In this document: in pieces, positions 1 to 9,286 of the stretch
How the letters are laid out: every line of letters starts with the position of its first letter
How positions within the stretch are numbered: the first letter of the stretch is position 1
Source of the DNA: Actinomycetota bacterium
GTDB taxonomy: Bacteria; Actinomycetota; Actinomycetes; S36-B12; UBA10799
Reading direction: 5' to 3'
DNA: 64,000 nt
NCBI GenBank assembly: GCA_020637055.1
Contig: JACJWR010000001.1
Span: forward strand, 124,001-188,000
Notes under the pieces: model-generated
What the model saw: only the letters and a program-made list of their open reading frames with translations
Told to the model about the DNA's origin: nothing
Databases searched by the model: none
Translations under genes and position numbers: made by a program

Positions 1-430
1 GATCGGTGGTGGTGTGATCCTCCATGTCGAGCGTGACGGTGGTGCCGATCGCGGCTGCCGCTTCGCAGATCACGTGGGCGTTCTCGGTGGCGATCTTGGG
101 GCCGTCCCCGGGCAAGGATTGCCCCACCGCCGACAGCTTCACCGAGACTTCGGCCGAATCCGCGAGTCCGGCTTCGGCCAATCCGGCGAGCAACTCCAGG
201 TAGGCGTCGCGGATGCCGTCGGCCTGATCGAGCGAGTAGGTGTCCTCACCGAGGTGGTCGATGGTCGACAGCAGGCCGGCGGCGGCGAGTTCGGCAGCGG
301 TGTCCACTGCGTCGGCCGTGGTGTCGCCGGCCACATACCGGTTGACGACCGAACGCGCCACCGGCGCCTTGGCGGAGAAGGTCTTCAGGCCCTCGCTCTG
401 GGCAGCGAGCAGCAACGCCTGACGGATCAT
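1..430 (-). CDS. Proline dehydrogenase, N-terminal part (cut by window edge)
   Basis: About 143 N-terminal residues of an FAD-dependent proline dehydrogenase, which oxidises proline to pyrroline-5-carboxylate; the barrel continues beyond base 1. The start MIRQALLLAAQSEG, the STIDHLGED segment and the EVSVKLSAVGQ and TLDMEDHTTTD segments match the monofunctional actinobacterial (PruB-like) form. The ATG lies three bases after the stop of the TetR gene, so the two are probably co-transcribed and the regulator may control proline catabolism (inference). The partner P5C dehydrogenase is not in the window. Identity comes from remembered family motifs; the catalytic C-terminal half is not visible. 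Confidence 0.8.
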   Translation of the reverse strand, partial: MIRQALLLAAQSEGLKTFSAKAPVARSVVNRYVAGDTTADAVDTAAELAAAGLLSTIDHLGEDTYSLDQADGIRDAYLELLAGLAEAGLADSAEVSVKLSAVGQSLPGDGPKIATENAHVICEAAAAIGTTVTLDMEDHTTTD

Positions 431-433
431 TGG

Positions 434-1015
434 TCACTCGCTTCCGGGCAGTGGGATGGAAGGATCGAGCCACGCCTGCACGGTGGGTGCGACGATGCGG
501 ACGAGGTCGTCCTCCGGCATCGAGGCCAACGGTTCGAACCGCACGATGTAGCGGTTGACCGTGATACCGATCAGGTAGGCGGAGATCAGCGCCACTCGCA
601 TCCGGGCGTCCGGGACCCCGATGGTGCGCGCGAGCCGATCCACCACCGACTCCTCGAAGAACGCCTGCAGCCCTGCGGCGGCCTTGGTGGTGGAGGCCCC
701 GGCCCGGAACAGCGCGATGAGATCCTCGCGGCTCTCCGGGTCGCCGAGCGTGTCCAGGGTGGTCCGAGTCAGCCGTTCGCCCATTCCGTCCAGCCCCGGT
801 GCGACGAGTTCCGGCACCGCGGTGGCCGGGTCGAACGGCAGCTTCATGGCTGCGGCGAACAGCTTGTCCTTGGAACCCCAGTAGCGCTGCACGACCTCGG
901 GGGCGACGCCGGCGGCGGCCGCCACACCCTTCATGGTGGTCTTCACGTAGCCCTTGCTGTGGAAGGCAGCGCGCGCCGAGTCGAGTACGGCATCGCGGAC
1001 ATCGTCGGTTCCCAT
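434..1015 (-). CDS. TetR-family transcriptional regulator
   Basis: A 193-residue regulator with a TetR helix-turn-helix at about residues 8-55 (the VAAAAGVAPEVVQRYWGSKD stretch is the recognition region) and a helical ligand-binding C-terminal domain. The gene directly precedes the proline dehydrogenase with a three-base gap, so it likely regulates proline use and its own transcription. The ATG at 1015 has no ribosome binding site, but a TAGGGT hexamer ends six bases before it, which suggests a leaderless transcript. The ligand cannot be read from the sequence. Confidence 0.88.
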   Translation of the reverse strand: MGTDDVRDAVLDSARAAFHSKGYVKTTMKGVAAAAGVAPEVVQRYWGSKDKLFAAAMKLPFDPATAVPELVAPGLDGMGERLTRTTLDTLGDPESREDLIALFRAGASTTKAAAGLQAFFEESVVDRLARTIGVPDARMRVALISAYLIGITVNRYIVRFEPLASMPEDDLVRIVAPTVQAWLDPSIPLPGSE

Positions 1016-1021
1016 GGGCCC

Positions 1022-1027
1022 ACCCTA
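1022..1027 (-). promoter_or_regulatory. -10 box of TetR gene (leaderless)
   Basis: TAGGGT on the minus strand, six bases before the ATG at 1015. This spacing places the transcription start at the start codon. The same hexamer and spacing recur at 35967 and 46753. Confidence 0.55.
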
Positions 1028-1080
1028 GGCCTCGGAACCGGACTTTGCGCCCCGCTTGCGCAAGACGCCGAGCGGGGTCC

Positions 1081-1890
1081 TCAGCCCGCCACCAGGTGGA
1101 GTCGGGCGAAGGCCAGCGCCTCCGCCAGATCGGCCTCCCGGGTGGCGCGGTTCGCAGCCTTCCGGGTCGTGACCTCCACCACCACCGAGCCGTCGAATCC
1201 GCGTTGGGCGAGCTGCTCCAGCAACGCCCCGGCGGGTTGGTTGCCGCGGCCCGGGATGAGGTGCTCGTCGCGCGCCGCGCCGGTGCCGTCGGCGAGGTGG
1301 ATGTGCACCAGTGAGTCGCCGAGATCCTCCGCCATCTGCAGGGCGTCGCTGCCGCTCACCGCGGTGTGCGACAGATCCAGGGTGGTGTGCGGGTAGTCCT
1401 CGTCGCGTACGTCCCAACCGGGGGAATAGGCGGCGAGTTCGCGGGACCGTGCCCGCCAGGGGTACATGTTCTCCACCGCGAACCGGACGTCGGTCTCGTC
1501 GCCCATCCGGGCCAGGCCACGCACGAAATCCTTGGCGTAGTCCCGTTGCCACCGGAACGGCGGGTGCACCACCACGGTATCGGCGTCGAGTGCCTCGGCG
1601 GCCTCCTTGGCCCGCACCAACTTCCCCCAGGGTTCGGTTCCCCACACCCGCTGGGTGACCAGCAGGCAGGGGGCGTGCACCGCCAGCACCGGAATCTCGT
1701 AGGTGTCCACCAGACGCTTGATCGCGTCCATGTCCTGGCTCACCGCGTCGGTCATGACCATCACTTCGAGACCGTCGTAGCCGAGCCGGCTGGCCATCTC
1801 GAACGCCGCCGCCGGGCTCTCGGGGTACACCGACACCGTCGACAGCGCGACCTTGGCCGCGGCTGGCCGGGGCAGTGATGGCGTGCTCAC
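1081..1890 (-). CDS. Sugar phosphate isomerase/epimerase (AP endonuclease 2-like TIM barrel)
   Basis: A 269-residue protein of the xylose-isomerase-like TIM-barrel superfamily. Candidate metal ligands sit at the ends of successive strands: Glu in AVENMYP, Asp/His in LDLSHTA, His in VHIHLADG and Glu in VVVEVTT. The superfamily includes sugar epimerases and endonuclease IV; the substrate here is unknown. The GTG start overlaps the stop of the upstream P-type ATPase gene by four bases (GTGA), so it is translationally coupled as the last gene of the ppx-ctpE operon. Conserved association with Ppx/GppA genes is known in actinobacteria, but the functional reason is not established. Confidence 0.75.
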   Translation of the reverse strand: MSTPSLPRPAAAKVALSTVSVYPESPAAAFEMASRLGYDGLEVMVMTDAVSQDMDAIKRLVDTYEIPVLAVHAPCLLVTQRVWGTEPWGKLVRAKEAAEALDADTVVVHPPFRWQRDYAKDFVRGLARMGDETDVRFAVENMYPWRARSRELAAYSPGWDVRDEDYPHTTLDLSHTAVSGSDALQMAEDLGDSLVHIHLADGTGAARDEHLIPGRGNQPAGALLEQLAQRGFDGSVVVEVTTRKAANRATREADLAEALAFARLHLVAG

Positions 1891-4304
1891 CTACGAGCCT
1901 CCCGATGATCTGTTGCCTCCACCCTAGGCACCGACGTCTCGGTGGCCGCAAGGCGTCTAGTCGTCATCCGGTTGATCAGCACGAACGCGACTGCGCCGAG
2001 GGCCCCCAAGATCACCGCGATGCTGGTCTTGGCATCGTCGTCGATCCGCAGGGCGAAGAATTCGGACAGCCACGGGATGTAGAGAAACCCGAGGAAGCCG
2101 ACGCCCATCGCGATCACCAGGACGAGGCGGATGCCGATCAACGGTCGGGCGACCATGGCCAGCACCGTCATCGAGATGATGAACAGGGTGATGGCGGCCG
2201 AGGTCCTCGCCTCCTCCAACGCGAGGCCGCGTTTGAGGGCGAGGAAGTAGGACGTGAACGAGGCGATGCCGCAGATCAGACCGGCGGGCACCGCGAACAG
2301 CAGGACTCGGTTGAAGAACCCCGGTCGGAAGCGTTGGGAGTTGGGCAGCAACGCCAGCAGCGTGGCCGGGATCCCGATGGTCAGCCAGGTGATGACGGTG
2401 AGGTGGCGCGGCAGGAAGACGAATTCGACCCGGAAGATGTTGGTCAGGGTGAAGAACACCACCAGGAAACTCAGCACGGCGGAGTAGAAACTCTTGGTGA
2501 GGAACAGCGAACTCACCCGCTCGATGTTCCCCAACACCCGTCGACCTTCGGCCACCACCGAGGGCATCACGGCGAACGAGTTGGTGAGCAGCACGATCTG
2601 GGCAACCGCCCTCGTCGCCGCAGCGCCGGAACCCATGGCGATGCCGAGGTCGGAGTCCTTCAGGGCAAGCACGTCGTTGACCCCGTCGCCGGTCATCGCC
2701 ACCGTGTGGCCGCGGGACTGCAACGCCGACACCATCGCGCGCTTCTGCGCCGGCGTCACCCGGCCGAAGACACCGTGGGACTCGAGCACCTCGGCCATGG
2801 CATCCGTGTCGGTCGGCAGTTCCCGGGCGTCGAAAGGATCGTCGGCCAGTGGGATGCCGGCCTGCGCGGCGATGGCTCCCACGGTCACCGGGTTGTCGCC
2901 GCTGATCACCTTGACCTGAACACCCTGGTCGAGGAAGTAGGCGACCGTCTCGGCGGCATCCGGCCGCAGCCGCTGATCGATGCTCACCAGGGCCACCGGC
3001 CGCAGCACCGGCAGCGATTCATCGGCGCCGGGCAACGACTCCGCCTGGGCGAGCAGCAACACCCTGGCACCCCCGGCGGCCAGCCGTTCGGCCTCGGCGG
3101 CCACCCCGGGCGCCGCCGCGGGCGCGGCGGTCAACAGGATCTCCGGGGCACCCATCACCCAGCAACCGTGGTCGGCGAACTGCGCGGCCGACCACTTGCG
3201 GGCACTAGAGAACGGCACCGAATCGACCATGCGCCAGCCCGGATCAGGGTGGTGGGCCGCCACAGCCGCGAGTGTCGGATTGGGGTTGGCCTCCGAAGCC
3301 CCCATGGCCCCGAGCACCGCATCGATCGGCGCCGTGTCGTCGAGCGTCACGGTCTGACGCACCGCCATGCCCGGTTCGGTGAGCGTGCCGGTCTTGTCCA
3401 CACACACCACGTCCACCCGGGCCAGCACCTCGACCGCGGGCATCTCCTGCACCAGGGTGCCCTTCGCGCCCAGCCGCACGACCGCAACCGCCATCGCCAC
3501 ACTGGTGAGCAACACCAGACCTTCGGGCACCATCGTCACCACACCCGCCACGGTGCCGGACAGTGCCTCCTGCCAGTCCGGGCTGGCGATCATCTGGGAG
3601 ATGAACAGCAGCGTGCCGAGCGGGATGAGCACGTAGGTCATGATCCGGACGAACCGCATGATCGACGACATCAGTTCGCTGCGGGTGACGGTGAACTTGC
3701 GAGCCTCCGAAGCCAACTGGGTGGCGTAGGCGTCCTCCCCTACCGCAGTGGCCCGCATGAGACCCGAACCGGCGACCACGAACGATCCGCTCATCACCTC
3801 GTCGCCGGCATGTTTGGCGACCGGATCGGCCTCGCCGGTGAGCAGTGACTCGTCGGCCTCCAGCCCGATGGCCGAGAGCATCGTTCCGTCCACCACGATC
3901 TGGTCGCCGACGCCGAGTTCGATGACGTCGTCCAGCACGATCTCACTGGGCCGGATGGCGACCGACTCACCGTCTCGGCGCACCACCGGTTTGGCCTCTC
4001 CGACCAGCGACAACTTCTCCAGCGTGCGCTTGGCCCGCCACTCCTGGATGATCCCGATGGCCGAGTTGACGATGATGACGATGCCGAACAACGAATCCTG
4101 GATCGGTGCCTGAGCGACGATCATCAGGATCCACAGCGACCCGATCACCAGGTTGAACGAGGTCAGGGTGTTCTCGCGGAAGATGCTGCCCAGGCTGCGG
4201 GACCTGGGATCGGGCGCCTCGTTCACCTTGCCGGCGGCGACCCGCTCGGCCACCTCGGCGGTGGTCAACCCGGTCGGTACCGGCCGGGCTGTGTCCGTGG
4301 TCAT
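1887..4304 (-). CDS. ctpE: Cation-translocating P-type ATPase, CtpE-like
   Basis: An 805-residue P-type ATPase. It has an actuator-domain TGEA (156-159), a PEGL motif in the fourth membrane segment (260-263), the phosphorylated aspartate in DKTGTLT (Asp303), the hinge motif [20 protein letters not shown], and six or more C-terminal membrane helices. It lacks N-terminal metal-binding CxxC domains and the CPC motif of heavy-metal ATPases. Length and overall look fit mycobacterial CtpE, a calcium-transporting ATPase; calcium as substrate is inferred from the family. The ATG at 4304 overlaps the ppx stop by one base (TGATG), and upstream in-frame ATG codons would intrude into ppx. Confidence 0.85.
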   Translation of the reverse strand: MTTDTARPVPTGLTTAEVAERVAAGKVNEAPDPRSRSLGSIFRENTLTSFNLVIGSLWILMIVAQAPIQDSLFGIVIIVNSAIGIIQEWRAKRTLEKLSLVGEAKPVVRRDGESVAIRPSEIVLDDVIELGVGDQIVVDGTMLSAIGLEADESLLTGEADPVAKHAGDEVMSGSFVVAGSGLMRATAVGEDAYATQLASEARKFTVTRSELMSSIMRFVRIMTYVLIPLGTLLFISQMIASPDWQEALSGTVAGVVTMVPEGLVLLTSVAMAVAVVRLGAKGTLVQEMPAVEVLARVDVVCVDKTGTLTEPGMAVRQTVTLDDTAPIDAVLGAMGASEANPNPTLAAVAAHHPDPGWRMVDSVPFSSARKWSAAQFADHGCWVMGAPEILLTAAPAAAPGVAAEAERLAAGGARVLLLAQAESLPGADESLPVLRPVALVSIDQRLRPDAAETVAYFLDQGVQVKVISGDNPVTVGAIAAQAGIPLADDPFDARELPTDTDAMAEVLESHGVFGRVTPAQKRAMVSALQSRGHTVAMTGDGVNDVLALKDSDLGIAMGSGAAATRAVAQIVLLTNSFAVMPSVVAEGRRVLGNIERVSSLFLTKSFYSAVLSFLVVFFTLTNIFRVEFVFLPRHLTVITWLTIGIPATLLALLPNSQRFRPGFFNRVLLFAVPAGLICGIASFTSYFLALKRGLALEEARTSAAITLFIISMTVLAMVARPLIGIRLVLVIAMGVGFLGFLYIPWLSEFFALRIDDDAKTSIAVILGALGAVAFVLINRMTTRRLAATETSVPRVEATDHREARR

Positions 4305-5233
4305 CAGTCGTCCAAGGCGTCGAGTTGGCGGAGGATGACTCCTTCGCGCAGCGCCCACGGGCAGAGCACGAGTTCGGGAACCTCGAAGATGTCCATGCAG
4401 GCTTCGGCGACCAACGCTCCGGCCACCAGTTGGGCCGACCGTCCCTGCGACACCCCGGGCAGCGCGGCGCGTTCGGCGGAGGTCATCGCCGCGATCCGGG
4501 GAAGCCAGTCCCCCAGGTCGTCGCGCTCCAGTGCACGCCGGACGTACGGCCCCTGCGCCGAGGGCGCGGCACCGGTGATGCGGGCGAGTTGGCGGAAGGT
4601 CTTTGAGGTGGCGACGGCCATCTGCGGAGTGCCCACGCGGCCGATCCGTCCCACCGCCGAGGCGACCTCGGTGCGCACGTGGCGGCGCAGGGCACGCACC
4701 TGATCCGGCTCGGGCGGGTCATCGGTGATGAATGCCCGGGTCAGCCGCCCGGCGCCGAGTTCGAGCGACAGGGCCTCATCGGGTTCCTCATCGGCACCGG
4801 CGGCGATCTCCAAGGAACCGCCGCCGATGTCGAACACCAGCAGGGTGCCGCTGCTCCAACCGAACCAACGACGCACCGCGTGGAACGTCAGCCGGGCCTC
4901 GTCCTCGCCGCTGAGCAGTTGCAGCGTCACCCCGGTGGCCGCCGCGACCTGGTCGATCACCTCGGCACCGTTCGGCGCTCCACGGATGGCGGAGGTGGCG
5001 AAGCCGATGATCTGGGAAACGCCGGCATCTTCGCCGATCCGCGTCGACTCGTCGATGAAGTCGATCAACCTCGCGACCGCCGCCGGCGCCACGGCGCCGG
5101 TGTCTGTGAGGTGTTCCGAAAGTCGGAGTTCGGTCTTCCGGGAGTGGGCCGGGACCGGCGCGCCGCCATGGCGGGCGTCGACGATGAGCAGATGGACCGT
5201 GTTCGATCCGACGTCGAGGACTCCAAGGCGCAC
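4304..5233 (-). CDS. ppx: Exopolyphosphatase / pppGpp phosphohydrolase family protein
   Basis: A 309-residue protein of the Ppx/GppA (ASKHA) family, acting on polyphosphate or (p)ppGpp. The phosphate-1 loop [14 protein letters not shown] is at residues 6-19, the phosphate-2 loop [11 protein letters not shown] is in the middle, and the catalytic glutamate region reads [12 protein letters not shown]. Its size matches the short actinobacterial Ppx1/Ppx2 type without the C-terminal HD-like domain. The open frame extends upstream, but GTG at 5233 is the start because the family begins with this glycine-rich loop and the divergent gene starts 39 bases away. It is the first gene of an overlapping operon with ctpE and the isomerase. 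Confidence 0.88.
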   Translation of the reverse strand: MRLGVLDVGSNTVHLLIVDARHGGAPVPAHSRKTELRLSEHLTDTGAVAPAAVARLIDFIDESTRIGEDAGVSQIIGFATSAIRGAPNGAEVIDQVAAATGVTLQLLSGEDEARLTFHAVRRWFGWSSGTLLVFDIGGGSLEIAAGADEEPDEALSLELGAGRLTRAFITDDPPEPDQVRALRRHVRTEVASAVGRIGRVGTPQMAVATSKTFRQLARITGAAPSAQGPYVRRALERDDLGDWLPRIAAMTSAERAALPGVSQGRSAQLVAGALVAEACMDIFEVPELVLCPWALREGVILRQLDALDD

Positions 5234-5259
5234 CCGACAACGGTACTCGTTGCGAGCCC

Positions 5260-5265
5260 TACGCT
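5260..5265 (+). promoter_or_regulatory. -10 box of the Cys-rich gene at 5273 (leaderless)
   Basis: TACGCT followed by seven bases and the GTG at 5273, with no ribosome binding site between. It lies within the 39-base divergent spacer shared with ppx. Confidence 0.5.
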
Positions 5266-5272
5266 GTACCTC

Positions 5273-6034
5273 GTGACCGAGGTCGACCTCAACTTCCCCC
5301 GCAGTTGGCTGGAATTCGCCGACCCGGACGAACCCACCCGCCTGTTCCGCTGCGACACCACCTGGCTGGCGTCGCGCTGGCACTGCATCTTCGGCCGGGG
5401 TTGCCCGGGCATCTACGCAACCGCCCCGGACAACGGTTGCTGCACGCTCGGCGCACACTTCTCCGACGACGATGATCGCGGCCGGGTGCTGGCCTGGGCC
5501 GACGAACTGACCGCCGACGATTGGGCCCACTTCGACGTCGGCCGGTCCGACGGCGTGGTGGGAACCGACGAGGACGGCGATGAGCAGACCCGCGTGCACG
5601 CCGGCGGATGCATCTTCCTCAATCCGCCGGGCTTCGCCGGCGGGGCCGGGTGCGCGCTGCATCACCTGGCCGGGCGGCGGGGCGTCGATCCGCAGGAGAC
5701 CAAGCCGGAGGTCTGCTGGCAACTCCCGGTGCGGCGCGACTACGAGGAACGATCCTGGCCGGACGGTACCGAGTTGGAAGTTGTGGTGATCACCGAATAC
5801 GACCGCCGCGGCTGGGGACCCGGCGGCCATGATCTGGACTGGTACTGCTCGGGTGCCACCGAAGCCCACACGGCACCGGAACCGGTGTACCGATCGGAGC
5901 GGGCGACGCTGGTGCGACTCATGGGGCAGGCCGGCTACGACGAGTTGGTGCGCCTGCTCGAAGCCGGCCCGGACGTGCTGCCACACCCGGCGGATCCCCC
6001 CGGCGAAGCGGTTCAGGCCGACGTCGTGGCCTGA
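5273..6034 (+). CDS. Conserved cysteine-rich protein, possible Fe-S/Zn-binding (DUF3109-like)
   Basis: A 253-residue soluble protein with nine cysteines. Cys27, Cys38, Cys44 and the Cys56-Cys57 pair cluster near the N-terminus, and three more follow in [19 protein letters not shown] and KPEVCWQLP. The pattern, with a CC pair and later C...H...C...P, resembles the YkgJ/DUF3109 putative zinc- or iron-chelating proteins. The function is unknown. The gene is divergent from ppx. GTG at 5273 is chosen because a TANNNT box ends seven bases upstream and because earlier starts would run into ppx. No signal peptide or membrane segment is visible. Confidence 0.65.
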   Translation: MTEVDLNFPRSWLEFADPDEPTRLFRCDTTWLASRWHCIFGRGCPGIYATAPDNGCCTLGAHFSDDDDRGRVLAWADELTADDWAHFDVGRSDGVVGTDEDGDEQTRVHAGGCIFLNPPGFAGGAGCALHHLAGRRGVDPQETKPEVCWQLPVRRDYEERSWPDGTELEVVVITEYDRRGWGPGGHDLDWYCSGATEAHTAPEPVYRSERATLVRLMGQAGYDELVRLLEAGPDVLPHPADPPGEAVQADVVA

Positions 6035-6059
6035 CCCCGGGACTGTCGGAGAGACCGCC

Positions 6060-6065
6060 TACCCT
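6060..6065 (+). promoter_or_regulatory. -10 box of radA (leaderless)
   Basis: TACCCT ends seven bases before the radA GTG at 6073. It resembles the boxes at 8163, 33179 and 40377 in both sequence and spacing. Confidence 0.55.
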
Positions 6066-6072
6066 GCATGGC

Positions 6073-7479
6073 GTGGCCAAGAACACCTCCTCGTACGCCT
6101 GCGACGAATGCGGCGCGACCACCGTCAAGTGGCTGGGCCGCTGCCCGCAGTGCGGCGAGTTCGGCACCTTGACCGAGGTGCTCGACGCGCCGGCCGCGGC
6201 GCCGGGGTTGAAGGCCTCGGCGACCGGCACCGCACCCCGGAACCCGGCCGTGCCGGTACCGCAGGTGAACGCGACGGCGGCACCCGAGCGGCTGACGACC
6301 GGGGTGTCGGAGTTCGACCGGGTGATCGGCGGCGGGCTCGTGCCGGGCCAGGTGCTGCTGCTCAGCGGCGAACCGGGAGCCGGCAAGAGCACCCTGCTGC
6401 TCACGATCGCCGACTCGGTGGCGGAGACCACCGGGCGTCCCGTGCTGTACCTGTCCGGCGAGGAATCGGTGCAGCAGATCGCCGTGCGGGCGCGCCGGAT
6501 CGCGGCCGACGATGACAACCTCCTCGTCGCCGACGACACCGACCTCGCCCACGTGATCGGCCACATCGAGGCCAATTCCGACCCGGCCTTGGTGATCGTC
6601 GATTCGGTGCAGACCGTGGCGTCGGCGGAGGTGGAGGGTCGCGCCGGCGGTGTGGCCCAGGTGATGGCCGTGGCGCAGGCGCTCACGAGGGTGGCCAAAT
6701 TGCGCGGAGTTCCGGTGATCCTGGTCGGGCAGGTGACCAAAGACTCCACGGTCGCCGGGCCGCGGGCGCTCGAGCACATCGTCGACACCACCATCAGCCT
6801 CGACGGCGAGCGGCACACAGCTCTCCGCCTGCTGCGGACGGTGAAGAACCGCTACGGATCGCTGGAAGTGGCGGCCTTCGAACAGACCGAGGTCGGAATG
6901 CGCGAGGTGCTCGATCCCAGCACGCTCTTCCGCGGCGAGCGTGAGGCACCGGTGCCAGGGGTGTGCGTGACGGTGACGATGGAGGGCAACAGGGCCCTGC
7001 TGACAGAGGTGCAGGCGCTCGTGACGCCGAATCCCGCACCCAACCCGCGCAGAGCGGTGACCGGACTGGACAGTGCCCGGTCGGCGATGCTCATTGCCGT
7101 GACCGAACACACCTGCGGCAACAAACTCCACCAACAGGACGTGTTCCTGGCCACCGTGGGGGGAATCCGGCTGAGCGACCCGGCCGCGGATGTCGCCATC
7201 TGCTTGGCGTTGCTCTCGGCCACCGGCACCGGCCTCAGCCCGCTGGACCTCGCGATCATCGGCGAGGTGACGCTATCCGGCGACGTCCGACCGGTGCCGC
7301 AGCTTGGCGAGCGGGTGGCCGAGGCGATCCGGCTCGGCTATCGCAACCTGCTCGTACCGGCTGGGACGGGGAAGCGCGTCAATGGACGGGCCGAGGGCGG
7401 TCGACTGATCGAGGTGCGCACGCTCACCGAAGCCATCGCCGCTTTCGATGCCCTGCAGCCAACGCGCCGCAGGAACTGA
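6073..7479 (+). CDS. radA: DNA repair protein RadA
   Basis: A 468-residue RadA/Sms protein, a RecA-like ATPase and DnaB-type helicase that promotes branch migration in recombination repair. A CxxC...CxxC zinc finger is at residues 10-27, the Walker A motif GEPGAGKST at 99-107, the RadA-specific KNRYG motif at 258-262, and a C-terminal Lon-protease-like domain without catalytic serine activity is expected from about 290. The GTG at 6073 directly precedes the KNTSSYACDECG start typical of the family. In many actinobacteria radA is followed by disA; here a membrane protein on the opposite strand follows instead. Confidence 0.95.
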   Translation: MAKNTSSYACDECGATTVKWLGRCPQCGEFGTLTEVLDAPAAAPGLKASATGTAPRNPAVPVPQVNATAAPERLTTGVSEFDRVIGGGLVPGQVLLLSGEPGAGKSTLLLTIADSVAETTGRPVLYLSGEESVQQIAVRARRIAADDDNLLVADDTDLAHVIGHIEANSDPALVIVDSVQTVASAEVEGRAGGVAQVMAVAQALTRVAKLRGVPVILVGQVTKDSTVAGPRALEHIVDTTISLDGERHTALRLLRTVKNRYGSLEVAAFEQTEVGMREVLDPSTLFRGEREAPVPGVCVTVTMEGNRALLTEVQALVTPNPAPNPRRAVTGLDSARSAMLIAVTEHTCGNKLHQQDVFLATVGGIRLSDPAADVAICLALLSATGTGLSPLDLAIIGEVTLSGDVRPVPQLGERVAEAIRLGYRNLLVPAGTGKRVNGRAEGGRLIEVRTLTEAIAAFDALQPTRRRN

Positions 7480-7501
7480 ACCACCTGAGCGGCAGGGTCC
7501 C

Positions 7502-8155
7502 CTATTGGCTGAGGGCGAAGTTGGCGGAGGTCCCGATAGCCGTTCCGTTGGCGCCGGCCACTGTGTAGCTGCCGGGCTGGGCCGGCTGCTGCGGCGAAGG
7601 ACAACCCGGCGAGGTCAAGATCGCCGGCCAGGTGGCTTGGACCATGAACGCCTGGCCCGGTGGGATGGTCTCCACCTGAGACGGACCGCCCGGGTTGCAG
7701 TCGTCCGAGGACCACACCCGGTAGCCCCCGGAAGTGATCAGGAACTCGTTCGCCACCGGCCCGACGTCGCGGGTGCAGGGAGTCTCGGAGACGTTGCCGA
7801 TCGTCATCGACACCGTCACCGGCTGGCCCACTCGCGGATCCGCAGTGTCCACCTTGGTCTCGATGCTGAGGTCACTGTCCGCGCATTCAACGACCGCTGT
7901 GCTCGACGGCGAGGCACTCGGACTGGCGCTGGCGCTGGCACTCGCGGACGGCGATGCCGATGGTCCGCTCGCCGAGGGCGAAGGCTCGGCCGAGTTGGCG
8001 TCGGCCGGCGCTGCGGCAGGGGTCGGATCCCCTCCGGACGGCCACAGCACGACCACCAGAATGATCGCAAGCACCACTGCCACGGCGACAGCGGCCCGCC
8101 GCCGCCAGTACACCGCCGACGGCTCCGGCCCGACCGGCTTCAACAGACTATCCAC
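7502..8155 (-). CDS. Membrane-anchored protein with Ser/Ala/Pro stalk
   Basis: A 217-residue protein of unknown function. One transmembrane helix at about residues 21-42 (VAVAVVLAIILVVVLW) is followed by a low-complexity Ser/Pro/Ala linker to about residue 85 and an extracytoplasmic domain with four cysteines, probably of immunoglobulin-like beta fold (VGQPVTVSMTIGNVSETPC). Such proteins are common between radA/disA and mutY in actinobacteria. The GTG at 8155 is preceded at seven bases by TACCCT, supporting a leaderless start. The gene is convergent with radA, with 22 bases between the stops. Confidence 0.7.
   Translation of the reverse strand: MDSLLKPVGPEPSAVYWRRRAAVAVAVVLAIILVVVLWPSGGDPTPAAAPADANSAEPSPSASGPSASPSASASASASPSASPSSTAVVECADSDLSIETKVDTADPRVGQPVTVSMTIGNVSETPCTRDVGPVANEFLITSGGYRVWSSDDCNPGGPSQVETIPPGQAFMVQATWPAILTSPGCPSPQQPAQPGSYTVAGANGTAIGTSANFALSQ
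7897..7990 (-). repeat. Low-complexity Ser/Ala/Pro-coding repeat
   Basis: Irregular short tandem repeats of Ser-Ala and Ser-Pro codons form the stalk of the membrane-anchored protein. The repeat reflects the protein and is not a mobile element. Confidence 0.6.
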
Positions 8156-8162
8156 GCCTCAC

Positions 8163-8168
8163 AGGGTA
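8163..8168 (-). promoter_or_regulatory. -10 box of the stalk protein gene (leaderless)
   Basis: TACCCT on the minus strand, seven bases before the GTG at 8155. Confidence 0.55.
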
Positions 8169-8217
8169 ACCCGCCGGTTTCGCGCCACCGGAGGACACAT
8201 GCGAGCATCGTCGAATC

Positions 8218-9087
8218 ATGTCGAGCACCTCCGATCCGCACTCCCGACTGCTCGCCTGGTTTGCCGAGAACCGCCGGGATCTGCCGTGGCGGCAGTCATC
8301 GGACCCGTGGGGGGTGCTCGTCTCCGAGGTGATGTTGGCCCAGACTCCGGTGGCCCGAGTCGAGCCGGTGTGGCGGGCCTGGATGGATCGTTGGCCGGAG
8401 CCGGCCGATCTCGCCGCCGAGCCTGCGGCCGAGGCCATCAAAGCCTGGGGCCGGCTCGGGTATCCACGCCGGGCTCTTCGACTGCACGAAGCCGCCGGGA
8501 TCATCGTCGAACAGTACGGCGGCGAGGTGCCCGATGACTACGACCGGCTCATCGCGCTGCCCGGGGTGGGCGACTACACCGCCGCCGCAGTGGTGAGTTT
8601 CGCCTTCGGCGGCCGGGCCACCGTGCTCGACGTCAACGTCCGACGGTTCTACGCCCGCTACTTCGACGGCCAACCAGCTCCGGCCACCCACCTCACTGCG
8701 GCCGAACGTCGGCGGGCTGCGGAGATCGTGCCCGACCGCGATCCGGCGCTTTGGGCTGGCGCCACCATGGAATTCGGCCAACTGGTCTGCACCGCAAGGG
8801 CACCGAAGTGCGAGTCATGTTGTGTGGCCGACGACTGCCGTTGGCTGGCCCGCGGACGCCCCGACTCCCACCTTCGCACCACCCGACCACAGGGTTTCGC
8901 CGGGACCGATCGGCAGGTCCGCGGACTGATCGTGGACCTATTGCGCGCCGGTCCCGCGCCGCAGGAGGCCGTCGACCTGCTGTGGGCGGATCGAATCCAG
9001 TTGGCCCGGGCGCTGGACTCGCTGGTCGCCGACGGGTTGGTGGATCCGGTCGGGCAGGGGCGGTATGCGTTGCCGGGGGATGGTTGA
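8218..9087 (+). CDS. mutY: A/G-specific adenine DNA glycosylase
   Basis: A 289-residue MutY, which removes adenine mispaired with 8-oxoguanine. The catalytic Glu37 lies in SEVMLAQT, a helix-hairpin-helix in LPGVGDYTAAAV (about 114-125), the catalytic Asp138 in VLDVNVRR, and the [4Fe-4S] ligands Cys191, Cys198, Cys201 and Cys207 follow the canonical C-x6-C-x2-C-x5-C spacing, with an extra cysteine at 202. The C-terminal Nudix-like 8-oxoG recognition domain is reduced to a short segment, as is usual in actinobacterial MutY. The gene is convergent with clpC across a repeat-rich spacer. Confidence 0.93.
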   Translation: MSSTSDPHSRLLAWFAENRRDLPWRQSSDPWGVLVSEVMLAQTPVARVEPVWRAWMDRWPEPADLAAEPAAEAIKAWGRLGYPRRALRLHEAAGIIVEQYGGEVPDDYDRLIALPGVGDYTAAAVVSFAFGGRATVLDVNVRRFYARYFDGQPAPATHLTAAERRRAAEIVPDRDPALWAGATMEFGQLVCTARAPKCESCCVADDCRWLARGRPDSHLRTTRPQGFAGTDRQVRGLIVDLLRAGPAPQEAVDLLWADRIQLARALDSLVADGLVDPVGQGRYALPGDG

Positions 9088-9094
9088 GGGGTCT

Positions 9095-9139
9095 CCCGGC
9101 ACCGGCGTCCCCGGTACCGGCGTCCCCGGTACCGGCCTG
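9095..9139. repeat. Three tandem 15-bp repeats
   Basis: Three consecutive units of consensus CCCGGTACCGGCGTC at 9095-9109, 9110-9124 and 9125-9139; the first and last differ by one or two bases. Each unit contains the palindrome CCGGTACCGG or a close variant. They begin eight bases after the mutY stop and abut the larger inverted repeat. Confidence 0.85.
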
Positions 9140-9140
9140 C

Positions 9141-9228
9141 GGTGGTGGGGTGTGGTGGGGCCTCTTCCGTGGGTGGGCGGGGTGCGGGTCCGTGGGTTTT
9201 TCTGACGGCCCCACCACACCCCACCACC
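9141..9228. terminator. Perfect 22-bp inverted repeat between convergent mutY and clpC
   Basis: Bases 9141-9162 are the exact reverse complement of 9207-9228, separated by 44 bases. The position between two convergent genes suits a bidirectional terminator. The arms are unusually G/C-biased (runs of GGTGG on one strand), so G-quadruplex formation is also conceivable. Confidence 0.55.
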
Positions 9229-9273
9229 TCCGGTCGGAAGCAGGGCGGTGGGTTTTCTGACGGCCCCACCACC
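9192..9273. repeat. REP-like direct repeat, two copies
   Basis: A 25-26 base unit beginning GTGGGTTTT and ending CTGACGGCCCCACCAC occurs at 9192-9217 and 9249-9273, differing by one T. Each copy can form its own small hairpin (GTGGG/CCCAC). Together with the tandem and inverted repeats this makes the whole mutY-clpC spacer a composite repetitive extragenic element. Confidence 0.7.
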
Positions 9274-9286
9274 TGCGGGCGGGGGG

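Noticed and set aside
1875..3848. A 657-codon open frame on the plus strand opposite ctpE
   Set aside because: Antisense to a well-conserved P-type ATPase, with a His/Arg/Gly-rich product typical of shadow frames.
9095..9139. CRISPR-like array between mutY and clpC
   Set aside because: Units are 15 bp, directly abutting without spacers, and there are no cas genes in the window.
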